Assembly: GCA_035455925.1 (NCBI GenBank) | Contig: DATIEE010000028.1 | Span: 62,001 to 126,000 of the forward strand | Length of the DNA: 64,000 bases | DNA from: Candidatus Babeliales bacterium | Lineage (GTDB): Bacteria; Babelota; Babeliae; Babelales; Vermiphilaceae | Reading direction: 5' to 3' | Shown: piece after piece, positions 8,874-17,473 of the stretch | Position numbering within the stretch: position 1 is the stretch's first letter | Layout of the letters: every line of letters begins with the position of its first letter | Translations under genes and position numbers: made by a program | Notes under the pieces: generated by a model | Database searches by the model: none | Told to the model about the DNA's origin: nothing | What the model saw: only the letters and a program-made list of their open reading frames with translations

Positions 8874-10235
8874 ATGTTAAAACGTCTTGCGACAATGCTT
8901 TGGGGAAATTTTGAGAGCAAGGAAGAATTGAAAAAATTCGGTATTCTTGCACTTATTTTTTGTGGAATTATCGCAATTTATTGGGCATTACGTCCAATGA
9001 AAGATAGTATTTTTAATGCAATGATTGGTATGGAATGGCAACCTTGGGCTAAAATTCTTTCTCTCGTTATTATTTTTCCTATAGTTATCCTTTATAGTAA
9101 GCTTGTTGACACATTTCCACGACATAAAGTTTTTTATTTTTTAACAGGCCTTTATGGTGCGATAGCTCTTATTATGTTTTTTTGTTTCTCAGATCCTTCT
9201 ATTGGACTTGCAAATACTATTAAAAGCCCTACGCGTATTTTAGGCTGGTTATGGTATATTTGGGTAGAATCTTTTGGTTCGTTAATGGTAGCTCTTTTCT
9301 GGGCTATTGTTACTGATATTACCTCTCCAGAATCAGCAAAACGAGGATTTCCTCTTGTAGCGCTATTTGGACAAATTGGTAATATGGTTGGACCATATTT
9401 ATTAAATGCGAAAAAACTAGGCTTCTCTAATAGTGCGCCTGTTGTTGGCGTACTAGCATGTCTTTTGTTTTTCATCGGTTTCATGTTTTGGGTGTTCATG
9501 CATGTTACTCCTGCTAGTCAGTTACGTGGATATCGTGCAGAAGGTGAGGAATCTGAAATTGAAAGCGAGCCAGGTTTTTTTGAAGGGCTTAAGCTATTGG
9601 TAACTCGTGGCTATTTACTTGGGCTTTTCTTAATTATTACCATTTATGAAGTAATTGTAACCGTATTAGATTTCCATTTTAAAATGAGCGTATCAACTGC
9701 TTTTACCAATGAACTTGAAGTAGGTGCATACTTAGCTTCTTATGCCACAATGACTGGTGTTGTTTCAACATTATGCGTATTATTTGGTATTAATAGCATA
9801 CAGCGTGTTTTAGGCATGAAAGCTTCATTATTAATGCTCCCTATTTTGACAACGGCAGCTGTAGTTTTAATTAAACTTAACCCACAATCCTTGATAATTG
9901 GCTTTTGGATCATGGTATTTTCAAAAGCAGTCAATTATGCATTAAACCAACCAACATTAAAACAACTATATATACCAACTTCAAAAGACACCAAATACAA
10001 GGCGCAAGCTTGGATTGAAATGTTTGGTGGGCGTTTATCTAAAGGAAGTGGATCCTACATCAATACATTCCGTGCGCCATTGGTTGCGCATCAAGGTGCT
10101 ATTGATGGTGTCGCACGCTTTTTAATGTTCAGTTCATTGATTTCTTTTGGTCTTGTTGGTGTATGGCTTTTTGTTGCGATATACATTGCCAAAACATACG
10201 ACAAAGCAATAAAAGAAAAACGCATCGTATGTTAA
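8874..10235 (+). CDS. ATP/ADP translocase family (NTT/Tlc) nucleotide transporter 1
   Basis: Inner-membrane transporter of the non-mitochondrial ATP/ADP antiporter family (TLC/NTT), known from Chlamydiae, Rickettsiales, plastids and Dependentiae. Members exchange host ATP for ADP or import other nucleotides. The sequence is 453 aa with about 11-12 membrane helices. It shows the family's first-helix signature WALRPMKDSIF, where the Lys is the nucleotide-contact residue, and a helix with IYEVIVTVLDF, which carries the conserved Glu. The second paralogue follows 85 bases beyond the stop codon after a strong terminator, so the two are separately transcribed or attenuated. Which nucleotides it carries cannot be decided from sequence. 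Confidence 0.93.
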   Translation: MLKRLATMLWGNFESKEELKKFGILALIFCGIIAIYWALRPMKDSIFNAMIGMEWQPWAKILSLVIIFPIVILYSKLVDTFPRHKVFYFLTGLYGAIALIMFFCFSDPSIGLANTIKSPTRILGWLWYIWVESFGSLMVALFWAIVTDITSPESAKRGFPLVALFGQIGNMVGPYLLNAKKLGFSNSAPVVGVLACLLFFIGFMFWVFMHVTPASQLRGYRAEGEESEIESEPGFFEGLKLLVTRGYLLGLFLIITIYEVIVTVLDFHFKMSVSTAFTNELEVGAYLASYATMTGVVSTLCVLFGINSIQRVLGMKASLLMLPILTTAAVVLIKLNPQSLIIGFWIMVFSKAVNYALNQPTLKQLYIPTSKDTKYKAQAWIEMFGGRLSKGSGSYINTFRAPLVAHQGAIDGVARFLMFSSLISFGLVGVWLFVAIYIAKTYDKAIKEKRIVC

Positions 10236-10264
10236 TGCTTCTCTATATGAATAGTTAATAATTT

Positions 10265-10301
10265 AAAAAAGCCTTCTAATTGATCTTTAGAAGGCTTTTT
10301 T
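10265..10301 (+). terminator. Intrinsic terminator after translocase 1
   Basis: Exact 14-bp inverted repeat: arm 10265-10278 (AAAAAAGCCTTCTA) and arm 10288-10301 ending in six T, with a 9-base loop. The GC-containing stem followed by T6 is a textbook rho-independent terminator. The A-run on the other side makes it work in the opposite direction too. Confidence 0.9.
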
Positions 10302-10343
10302 GGTAAAAACACCCCGAAGTTGAATAGGAAGGTTTTGGTTAGC

Positions 10344-11747
10344 ATGGGATCTACAATTAAACAGATGTTACGTGGGCTGTTTGATATTGAGCCACAAGAA
10401 CGGATGAAGTTATTCTTTTTATCATTTCTTTATTTTCTCGTTGTTGGTGCGTATACTATAACGCGTGATTTAAAAAGTTCTATTTTTTTGGGAGTCGTTG
10501 GCAAGGAATATATACCATGGGTAAAAGTTATTTCGATGCTCATGCTTGTTCCCGCAATTTTTTTCTATTCACGTTTAGTTGATAGAATCCGCCGATATCA
10601 ATTACTTATTTTTTATAGTATTCTCTTTGGCATTGCAAATCTTATTTTTGCATATTACATAGGACATCCTACTATTGGCATTCTTAATACGGATGCACAT
10701 CCAACCCGACTATTTGGGTGGTTATTTTATTTCTTTGTTGAAGGTTATTCGCCATTTGTTGTAAGTGTTTTTTGGGCTTTAGCCAATTCAGTTAATAGCC
10801 CCGCTGAAGCTAAAAAAAATTATGGTTACATGGTTGCTGGATCAAAATTTGGTGGAATGGTTGCGGCCGCATCAGCATGGTATATTTTTGGATTAAGTTC
10901 ACAAGCTATGCATCCTTATTTGACTCATGTTGTAGCACATCAAATTATTTTAATCATCTCTACATTGTTTTTAGCACTCGTTCCCATTGTTGCCATACTA
11001 TTCATTAGAACTGTTCCCGGGCATTTATTGCATGGATATGAGGCAGCATATCAGCTTGAAAAACAAAAAAATGAAAATGTTATTGTTTCCAAGCCAAGCA
11101 TGTTTGCAGGTCTTGAAATGTTTGTAAAACATCCCTATGTACTTGGAATCTTTGGAATGGTCTTTTTTTATGAAATTGTTTCAACAGTTCTTGGTTATTT
11201 ACGGCTTGGCGTTGCTGAAGCTGGTGCCGGATCAATTTCTGATGTTTCCAAAGTGTTATTTGAAATAGCATTTAAAGCTCATTTAGTTGGTTTTATGATT
11301 TCATTAATTGGTACGCAAGCATTACTTTCCTGCCTGGGAACGCGTATTTGCCTAGTATTGATTCCATTTTCCATGGGTGGAATTCTTTTTTATCTTATAT
11401 TCGAAACATCTCCGGAATCCTTAAGAAATGCATTTGTTGTGTTCACTGCCTTAAATTATGCGTTCCTTGCTCCCGTTAGAGAGAGTTTATATTTGCCAAC
11501 GATCAAAGAAATTAAATTTAAGTCAAAATCATGGATTGATGCATTCGGAAGTAAATTCGCTAAAACTACAGGCTCAATGTTTAATGTTTTCGCATCTAAA
11601 ATGGGTGGTTCATTAATACTGTCAGTTCATTCATTCTTTTTTGCTGTTATTATTGGGCTATGGTTTATCGTTGCATTCCTCTTAGGACGTCGCTTTGAAC
11701 AAGCAATTACTAATAATGAAGTTATTGGAGCAAAAAAAAATAATTAA
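10344..11747 (+). CDS. ATP/ADP translocase family (NTT/Tlc) nucleotide transporter 2
   Basis: Second member of the NTT family, 467 aa from the chosen ATG, which begins MGSTIKQMLRGLFDIEP and follows an AGGAAGG ribosome site. A TTG at 10320 would add eight residues but has no such site. About 12 membrane helices are present. The signature helix reads TRDLKSSIFLGVVGKEYIPWVKV, and the conserved Glu is in FFYEIVSTVLGYL. It is clearly homologous to the gene upstream but diverged (shared positions scattered, mostly in helices 1, 2, 4 and 7), so the two probably have different substrates, as in chlamydiae where one NTT swaps ATP/ADP and another imports nucleotides. Confidence 0.93.
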   Translation: MGSTIKQMLRGLFDIEPQERMKLFFLSFLYFLVVGAYTITRDLKSSIFLGVVGKEYIPWVKVISMLMLVPAIFFYSRLVDRIRRYQLLIFYSILFGIANLIFAYYIGHPTIGILNTDAHPTRLFGWLFYFFVEGYSPFVVSVFWALANSVNSPAEAKKNYGYMVAGSKFGGMVAAASAWYIFGLSSQAMHPYLTHVVAHQIILIISTLFLALVPIVAILFIRTVPGHLLHGYEAAYQLEKQKNENVIVSKPSMFAGLEMFVKHPYVLGIFGMVFFYEIVSTVLGYLRLGVAEAGAGSISDVSKVLFEIAFKAHLVGFMISLIGTQALLSCLGTRICLVLIPFSMGGILFYLIFETSPESLRNAFVVFTALNYAFLAPVRESLYLPTIKEIKFKSKSWIDAFGSKFAKTTGSMFNVFASKMGGSLILSVHSFFFAVIIGLWFIVAFLLGRRFEQAITNNEVIGAKKNN

Positions 11748-11763
11748 AACAACACTGTATACA

Positions 11764-11791
11764 TTGCATTATTTTTCTATTTTGGTACACT
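11764..11791 (+). promoter_or_regulatory. Probable sigma-70 promoter of rpsB
   Basis: TTGCAT (11764-11769), 16-base spacer, then TACACT (11786-11791) directly preceded by TGG, an extended -10. The rpsB start lies 40 bases downstream of the -10. Confidence 0.6.
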
Positions 11792-11831
11792 TTCAATGAA
11801 TGGATGAATTAAAAGTATAAAGGATATTTGG

Positions 11832-12662
11832 ATGAGAGATCTTAAAGAATTATTTGGAGAATTAATAAAAGCGGGTGTTCATTTCGGCCATCAAAAATCT
11901 CGCTGGTGCCCTAAGATGGAACAATATATTTGGGGTTATAAAAATGGAGTTCATCTTCTTAATGTTGCTAAGACCGCTAAAGGCCTCAATGACGCAGAAA
12001 AATTTTTAGAAACAATTTCTGCTGAAGGAAAAACGGTTCTATGGGTTGGAACTAAAAAAGCTGCATCTAAATCTATTCAAGATATAGCCACTAAGCTCAA
12101 CCAACCTTATGTAAATCATCGATGGTTAGGTGGAACACTTCTTAATTTTAGCCAAGTAAAAAAATCGTTAACAAAACTACTTCATTATGAAGATATTTTA
12201 ATTAAAGCAGAATCAAACCCTTTTTATACAAAAAAAGAACTTAATTTATATAAAAAGATTGCTGATAAACTTGATAAAACAGTTGGCGGAATCAGAAAAC
12301 TGGCATTGCCAGTAGGCGCCCTCGTCGTTGTTGATGTGACTAAAGAACAATCAGCGGTTAAAGAAGCTGTTTTAATGGGCATTCCGGTAATAGGCATTGT
12401 TGATACCAACTCAGACCCATCATTAGTTGATTTAGTTGTCCCAGCAAACGATGACTCTCCTCAATCAATTAATTTATTATTAGGTTATTTTGCTGATGCA
12501 ATTACTCGTGGTAGAGATATTGCTGCGCAAAAATCAAAAAATGCACAACCCGTTGCTAAAAAAAGTGGCGTTGCTACCAAAGAACAAGTACCTGCAATTG
12601 AAGAAGAGCCTTTAGGCGAAGTTGAAATTGCTTTGCAACAACTCGATGCGCAAGGTGAATAA
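11832..12662 (+). CDS. rpsB: 30S ribosomal protein S2
   Basis: Protein of the small ribosomal subunit that binds between head and body and helps recruit S1. The start MRDLKELFGELIKAGVHFGHQ and the motifs WLGGTLLNF, KLALPVGALVVVD and GIPVIGIVDTNSDP are characteristic. At 276 aa it is slightly longer than typical because of a C-terminal tail rich in Glu and Ala. In most bacteria rpsB is followed by tsf; here it is followed by tRNA-Ser and the SRP RNA instead, so the usual rpsB-tsf pair is broken. Confidence 0.97.
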   Translation: MRDLKELFGELIKAGVHFGHQKSRWCPKMEQYIWGYKNGVHLLNVAKTAKGLNDAEKFLETISAEGKTVLWVGTKKAASKSIQDIATKLNQPYVNHRWLGGTLLNFSQVKKSLTKLLHYEDILIKAESNPFYTKKELNLYKKIADKLDKTVGGIRKLALPVGALVVVDVTKEQSAVKEAVLMGIPVIGIVDTNSDPSLVDLVVPANDDSPQSINLLLGYFADAITRGRDIAAQKSKNAQPVAKKSGVATKEQVPAIEEEPLGEVEIALQQLDAQGE

Positions 12663-12681
12663 AAAAATATTGTGCTTTTAA

Positions 12682-12773
12682 GGAGAGGTGTCTGAGTGGT
12701 TGAAGGAGCATGATTGGAAATCATGTATACTTCGAAAGGGGTATCGAGGGTTCGAATCCCTCTCTCTCCACCA
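12682..12773 (+). tRNA. tRNA-Ser (anticodon GGA)
   Basis: A class II tRNA with acceptor stem GGAGAGG paired to TCTCTCC, anticodon stem CATGA/TCATG with loop TTGGAAA (anticodon GGA at 12716-12718), a long variable arm, and T-loop TTCGAAT with stem GAGGG/CCCTC. CCA is encoded at 12771-12773. It reads UCC/UCU codons. The discriminator base is A, whereas most bacterial tRNA-Ser have G. It lies 19 bases after rpsB and may be processed from that transcript. Confidence 0.95.
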
Positions 12774-12882
12774 TTTAATAATAAAGCTATATTTATATTG
12801 GTACAAAATTTATAAGATTTTTTATTAAAATTTGATATTTTATTATTTATAAGGCATAATTTAATAGATTATTTTTTAAGTA

Positions 12883-12888
12883 TATAAT
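12883..12888 (+). promoter_or_regulatory. Candidate -10 box upstream of SRP RNA
   Basis: A consensus TATAAT in the AT-rich gap between tRNA-Ser and the SRP RNA. No convincing -35 hexamer is seen at the right distance, and the implied start would be about 25 bases before the mature RNA, so the call is tentative. Confidence 0.35.
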
Positions 12889-12920
12889 CCCTATGTACTA
12901 AAAATAGGGTTAAAAATAAT

Positions 12921-13007
12921 GGGAAAGTGGATAAAGAAAAAACTGCACAACCTGTCAGATCTGAAAAGAAGCAGCAGAATGCATTGTTTTCTTGTAGATA
13001 CTTTCCC
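12921..13007 (+). ncRNA. ffs: Signal recognition particle RNA (4.5S type)
   Basis: A single long hairpin about 87 bases long. The ends pair exactly (GGGAAAG with CTTTCCC), and the apex carries the conserved Ffh-binding domain: GTCAG..CTGAAAAG..AAGCAGC, corresponding to the bacterial 'GUCAGGUCCGGAAGGAAGCAGC' pattern. The tetraloop is GAAA rather than the usual GGAA. A T-rich stretch follows at 13008-13020 and can end transcription. It lies directly before dnaX and after tRNA-Ser, the same neighbourhood as in Bacillus (tRNA-Ser, scr, dnaX), which strongly supports the call. With Ffh it targets nascent membrane proteins to the translocon. Confidence 0.88.
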
Positions 13008-13067
13008 ATTTTTATTTTTTAATAAAAAACATTTAGATACATAGTATTGTAAAAAGGTAAAAACTGG

Positions 13068-14807
13068 ATGAGTGCTGTTGTATTAAATTTAAGTAGAAAA
13101 TGGCGATCACAAAGCTTCGATCAAGTTATCGGACAAGATCTTGCTATACGGATCCTAAAAAATAGTCTTTATTTAGGTCACTATTTTCCTGTTTATTTAT
13201 TTGCTGGTCAGCGAGGTTGTGGAAAAACTTCAACAGCTCGTATTTTTGCTGCTGCTGTTAATTGTTATGCATTATCGTTATTTCAAAAAAAGCCAAAAAA
13301 TTCATCTGTACCTTGTTTGACTTGTGAGTCATGTAGTGCCATGCGTGAAGGTAATCATCCTGATTTTATTGAAGTTGATGCGGCTTCGCATACTGGTGTT
13401 GATAATATTCGTAGTATTATTGAATCATCATTATTGATTCCTTTAATGGGGCACAAGCGTGTTTACTTAATTGATGAAGCTCATATGCTTAGTAAGGCAG
13501 CATTTAATGCCGCTTTAAAAATTTTAGAAGAGCCCCCGGCAACAGCATTATTTATTTTAGCAACAACAAACCCTCATAAAATTATTGATACAGTGCGTTC
13601 TCGTTGCTTTCAAGTGTTTTTTATGCCGATAGAGCATAATTCACTTAAAGCTCATTTACAGACTATTTGTAAAAATGAAAGAATTATATATACAGATGAT
13701 GCATTAGACATTATCGTACGCCATACTGAAGGATCAGCGCGTGATGCATTAAATTTATTAGAACAAGTGCGATTCTCAAGCTCTATTATCAGCAAAGAAA
13801 CAGTTCTTTTGTTGTTAGGACATATTGACGATCAGCATATAATCAATTTAATTATATGTATTATGTGCGGATCAGCCGTAGAGCTCGTGCAATTGTTGCA
13901 TTCATTAAATATCGATAAACATAAAGCTGAATTTATTTGGCAACGTATGGTAGTATTATTACGCGCATTATTGTGGATAAAGCATGGTGTTACGCCACAT
14001 GAATCGATATCTTCAATGCAAATGCTAGAAGAAAATGCTTTGTTATACCCTATCGGTAATCTTCATCAAATGATTGAAGATTTATACACGCATGAAGAAT
14101 TATTTCTCAAAACAACACAACAACATGTTTTTTTAGAAATAATTTTATTAAATTTGTGTTACACATATAAAAAAAATAAAAAAAAAACTGGTGATGATAA
14201 TGGATCTGCACCTCTTTCAACAATAATCACTTCTCATGAAAATTCATCGATTAGCGAATTAGACAATAAAAAGGATGATGTTATCCTACATCATAATACT
14301 AACACTATTACTCATGAACAGAAATGGTTAAATTTTGTTGCAAAAATCGTACTACTAAATGATCCATTGGGTTGTTCAATTTTTAAACAAGCCCGACTTG
14401 TTTCTTATATGCTTGATACCTATTCTGTAATAATTGAATTACCAAAAGATTTTATACTTTTTAAAGAATGGCTTGATAATAGTCAATTGTTATGGCAGCC
14501 ATTATTGCGAGAATGTTTTACTTCGCAGGCAGTTTTAAATGTACAATTTACTGGTACACAAAAAGTTGAAATAAGTAAAAAACAAAAAAATGATGTATAT
14601 GACAAAAAACAATCTGCTCAACCGTCAATTCAAGAACAACCGTATAGCAACAACGTTAAGCGTTATAGTATGCACAAAGCATCTACTAAAATAATACCTG
14701 CTGACGCATTGCACATGGATGTTTCTGATGAAGATACATGGAAATTGGCATCCACATTATTATGTCATTTTCCTGGAGTTATTACCGAAATGCGTGAAAA
14801 TCAATGA
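13068..14807 (+). CDS. dnaX: DNA polymerase III subunit gamma/tau
   Basis: Clamp-loader ATPase that loads the beta clamp and, in its long tau form, couples polymerase to helicase. The N-terminus KWRSQSFDQVIGQD is typical. Walker A is GQRGCGKTS (about 46-54), zinc-site Cys residues are in NCY and PCLTCESC, Walker B is VYLIDEAHML (about 131), SRC lies near 178 and the sensor-2 motif GSARDALN near 222. Domain III ends near residue 368. The rest (to 579) is the diverged tau-specific region. Exactly at the domain III/IV junction the mRNA has A8-T-A10 (14169-14187); a -1 shift there reads AAC TGG TGA and would give a roughly 375-residue gamma protein. The stop overlaps the start of der. Confidence 0.95.
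   Translation: MSAVVLNLSRKWRSQSFDQVIGQDLAIRILKNSLYLGHYFPVYLFAGQRGCGKTSTARIFAAAVNCYALSLFQKKPKNSSVPCLTCESCSAMREGNHPDFIEVDAASHTGVDNIRSIIESSLLIPLMGHKRVYLIDEAHMLSKAAFNAALKILEEPPATALFILATTNPHKIIDTVRSRCFQVFFMPIEHNSLKAHLQTICKNERIIYTDDALDIIVRHTEGSARDALNLLEQVRFSSSIISKETVLLLLGHIDDQHIINLIICIMCGSAVELVQLLHSLNIDKHKAEFIWQRMVVLLRALLWIKHGVTPHESISSMQMLEENALLYPIGNLHQMIEDLYTHEELFLKTTQQHVFLEIILLNLCYTYKKNKKKTGDDNGSAPLSTIITSHENSSISELDNKKDDVILHHNTNTITHEQKWLNFVAKIVLLNDPLGCSIFKQARLVSYMLDTYSVIIELPKDFILFKEWLDNSQLLWQPLLRECFTSQAVLNVQFTGTQKVEISKKQKNDVYDKKQSAQPSIQEQPYSNNVKRYSMHKASTKIIPADALHMDVSDEDTWKLASTLLCHFPGVITEMRENQ
14169..14194 (+). promoter_or_regulatory. Candidate slippage/frameshift site in dnaX (gamma form)
   Basis: A8 (14169-14176), T, then A10 (14178-14187). 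In frame it encodes KKNKKKT. Gain of one A, or a -1 ribosomal shift, gives N-W-stop with TGA at 14192-14194. In E. coli (A6G, ribosomal) and Thermus (A9, transcriptional slippage) dnaX uses such a site at the same place in the protein. Product formation here is inference. Confidence 0.55.
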
Positions 14808-16123
14808 AAAAAATAAAACAGCCTAAGGTTGTTATTGTTGGTCGTACTAATGTAGGTAAATCTACATTATTTAATCGTTTGTCTGAAAATATAAAAGCAA
14901 TCACGCTTGATCTTGAAGGAGTAACGCGTGATTTTTTGAGTGATACTATTGCTTGGCAAGGGCGAAGCTTTGAGCTAGTTGATACGGGCGGAATTAGCTT
15001 ACGAAAGACTCAAGATCCTATTTTAAGTCAATCACGAACTATTGCACTATCTATGATAGAATCAGCAGAAATTATTCTCTTTGTTGTTGACGGTAAGTGC
15101 GGATTGGTTACTGAAGATCGTGAAATCGCGCATTTATTACATAAGCATGGCAAAGTAGTTATTTTGGTGGTTAATAAAGCAGATAGTAATAGTGCTATTG
15201 AAAATATGTATGATTTTGAAAGTCTTGGCTTTTCTAAGGCTTGCTTTATTTCTGCTGCACATGGCAAAAACATTATTGATTTATTAGAATTAATTATTAA
15301 ATATTTGCCCGAGTCAGTAGTAATCGATGTTGAAGACCCTGCATATAAGGTAATGTTATTGGGCAAACCGAATGTTGGGAAATCATCATTAATGAATTTA
15401 TTATTGCAAAAGGAACGATCCATTGTATCGCCAGAACCGGGAACGACGCGTGAAGCGCTTGTTGAACGTGTTACATTTTATCAAGAAGATATACAGCTAT
15501 CCGATACGCCCGGCGTGCGAAGAATGCGTTCGGTAACTGAACCGCTTGAAGGTATGATGGTGCAATCGACTATGCAAGCATTAAAAAATTCAGATATTGT
15601 TTTGTTATTAATTGATGGAAGTGCTGAAAGTGTTGTTGATCAAGAATTAAAACTTGCATTTTATGCATTTGATAGCCAACATAAAGCATTAATGATTTTA
15701 TTTAATAAATCAGATCTTATTGATGAAGGCATAAAAACACGGTTTGATCACGCGCTTTCTGAGTATGATTTTTTAATGAAAAAAATAGTAACGCTTCACA
15801 TTTCTTGTAAAACAGGAAAAAATCTTGGAAAAATTTTACCTGCTATTAAAGAATTATGGGAACGTCATTCCCGCCAATTTAATCAAAACGAGTTGACACA
15901 GTTGTTTAAAGACGCTTCCATAAGACGACCCTTATATCATAATAAAAACCTTTTAGCCTTTTATTCTGCGCATCAAATTAGTACTGCACCAATTACGATA
16001 GTATTACATGTAAATGTGCCAATGTGGTTTGGACAATCGCAACTTGCTTATTATGAAAAGGTTTTACGGCAAGAATATGATTTACGTAGTGTACCTATTA
16101 AATTTATTGTACGCTCACGATAA
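14804..16123 (+). CDS. der: Ribosome-assembly GTPase Der (EngA)
   Basis: Double GTPase needed for 50S subunit maturation. Two G domains are seen. The first has P-loop GRTNVGKST, switch II DTGG and NKAD (about 10-165); the second has GKPNVGKSS, DTPG and NKSD (about 183-345). A C-terminal KH-like domain follows, with RRPLYHN and an ending VPIKFIVRSR. The 439 aa length is normal. Its ATG overlaps the dnaX stop (ATGA), so the two are translationally coupled. Confidence 0.97.
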   Translation: MKKIKQPKVVIVGRTNVGKSTLFNRLSENIKAITLDLEGVTRDFLSDTIAWQGRSFELVDTGGISLRKTQDPILSQSRTIALSMIESAEIILFVVDGKCGLVTEDREIAHLLHKHGKVVILVVNKADSNSAIENMYDFESLGFSKACFISAAHGKNIIDLLELIIKYLPESVVIDVEDPAYKVMLLGKPNVGKSSLMNLLLQKERSIVSPEPGTTREALVERVTFYQEDIQLSDTPGVRRMRSVTEPLEGMMVQSTMQALKNSDIVLLLIDGSAESVVDQELKLAFYAFDSQHKALMILFNKSDLIDEGIKTRFDHALSEYDFLMKKIVTLHISCKTGKNLGKILPAIKELWERHSRQFNQNELTQLFKDASIRRPLYHNKNLLAFYSAHQISTAPITIVLHVNVPMWFGQSQLAYYEKVLRQEYDLRSVPIKFIVRSR

Positions 16124-16164
16124 TATATTTATTGGTCCTTTTTTCTCTAATAAGGAGTAGTCTT

Positions 16165-16515
16165 ATGAATACACGTATTGTTTTTCGCAATATGGATCAT
16201 TCTGATGTGATGGAAGCTTATGCAAATGATCAACTTGAGAAAGTAATTAAATTTCTTGAAAATGATCGTGGGCCTGTTTTTATTAATTTATATTTCGAGC
16301 CCAGCCATGTTCATGAACATCATCGTGTTGAATTGCATGTTAAAAGCGCCGAATATGATTTAAATTCATCATATGAACATGAAGGAATGAATTTTTATGA
16401 TACCCTGGATCGTGTCATTGACGTTATGTACCGCGAATTACATGAAAAAAAAAGAAGAAACCATGATGAAGAAAAGATGCGTGGTCGTCATGAAGAAGTC
16501 AAAAAGCAAAGATAA
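16165..16515 (+). CDS. hpf: Ribosome hibernation promoting factor (short HPF/RaiA type)
   Basis: A 116-residue protein of the HPF/YfiA family that binds the decoding region of idle ribosomes. It shows the beta-alpha-beta-beta-beta-alpha pattern: MNTRIVFRNMDHSDVMEAYANDQLEKV, a strand with VFINLYFE, HRVELHVKS, and the second helix NFYDTLDRVIDVMYRELHEKKRR. It is the short form without the dimerising tail of long HPF. The start at 16165 is chosen because TAAGGAG lies seven bases upstream; the frame is open for 11 codons further up but without such a site. It closes the dnaX-der-hpf run. Confidence 0.85.
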   Translation: MNTRIVFRNMDHSDVMEAYANDQLEKVIKFLENDRGPVFINLYFEPSHVHEHHRVELHVKSAEYDLNSSYEHEGMNFYDTLDRVIDVMYRELHEKKRRNHDEEKMRGRHEEVKKQR

Positions 16516-16546
16516 TGTATAATAAATATTATAATAAATGAAACTG

Positions 16547-17473
16547 TTAATCAGCACATTGAATTATTTTAAATAAACACAATAATGCACCATAAAAACA
16601 CAGTATGCTCAGTATATTACAAAAAGTGCGAATATTCTTTGATAGAACCTTCGTGCTTTTTGTAATATACATAAATCCTATATAAAACAAACAAATACAT
16701 CCTATTGTCATAGAAATAAATGGTGTATTTATTGCATACATATAAAGCACTATATACAAGATAATTGCTGTAGCAGATAGTAAAAGAATGGTTTCAATTA
16801 ATTCTTTTATTTTGATTTGTTTTTCTAATTCATTTTTAAAAAGGTAGGAAAAGTATAATAATGTAAGAATAAAGAAAACAATGAGCAGAAAGTACTTTTT
16901 ATGATCATTTCGTAACAATATAATCAATGTATAAGCAAAGTACTGCGCTGCTGAAATATAACTATCAAGGTAATTTTTCTTGTTTTTTTTTCCCTGCAAC
17001 ACTATATTATTTTCTCTTGTTTCAGTTGTGCTATCAATTTCTTCTTTATTCGGTTCTGCTATGGGGAATAATAATGGAAAAGATATATAATTTATTTTTT
17101 TTTCCGATTTTCGATAATAACTGCAATAAAGATGCACCGCATGATTTGTTTGCTTTTGCGCTGTTATTGTTATAGAAAGGGTAAAATTTTCATTAAAAAT
17201 GAATTTGGTTGCTTTGAATGATGGATCATAATGCGATGTCGCCTCTTTGTTTGACTTCCATATTGATAAAACAATTGATGGATCATCTACTGAACAATTA
17301 ATAAAATCTCTATAAATATAGTCTTTATCAGGAATCATAAATGTAATGATCATTTCTTTTGTGTAATCATTTATGTCCTGTATTGTACAGGTAATAAGCT
17401 CTAAATTAGATTGTGCAAAGTTTATTTGAAAAAATGTTAATAATGCAATAATTATTGTTTTATTTAAATACAT
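16547..17473 (-). CDS. Exported membrane protein, possibly DsbD-like N-domain with four helices
   Basis: About 308 aa from the preferred start MYLNKTIIIALLTF, which gives a clean signal peptide ending FAQS; the frame extends 15 codons further up from a TTG. An extracytoplasmic beta-rich domain of about 140 residues follows (FMIPDKDYIYRDF..., FNENFTLSITITAQK, VHLYCSYYRK), whose layout resembles the N-terminal domain of thiol:disulfide interchange protein DsbD. After a charged linker come about five membrane helices (175-305). The CxxC pair and the long transmembrane DsbD body are not present. It overlaps the end of the exported peroxiredoxin gene by 14 bases, so a redox link is plausible but unproven. 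Confidence 0.4.
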   Translation of the reverse strand: MYLNKTIIIALLTFFQINFAQSNLELITCTIQDINDYTKEMIITFMIPDKDYIYRDFINCSVDDPSIVLSIWKSNKEATSHYDPSFKATKFIFNENFTLSITITAQKQTNHAVHLYCSYYRKSEKKINYISFPLLFPIAEPNKEEIDSTTETRENNIVLQGKKNKKNYLDSYISAAQYFAYTLIILLRNDHKKYFLLIVFFILTLLYFSYLFKNELEKQIKIKELIETILLLSATAIILYIVLYMYAINTPFISMTIGCICLFYIGFMYITKSTKVLSKNIRTFCNILSILCFYGALLCLFKIIQCAD

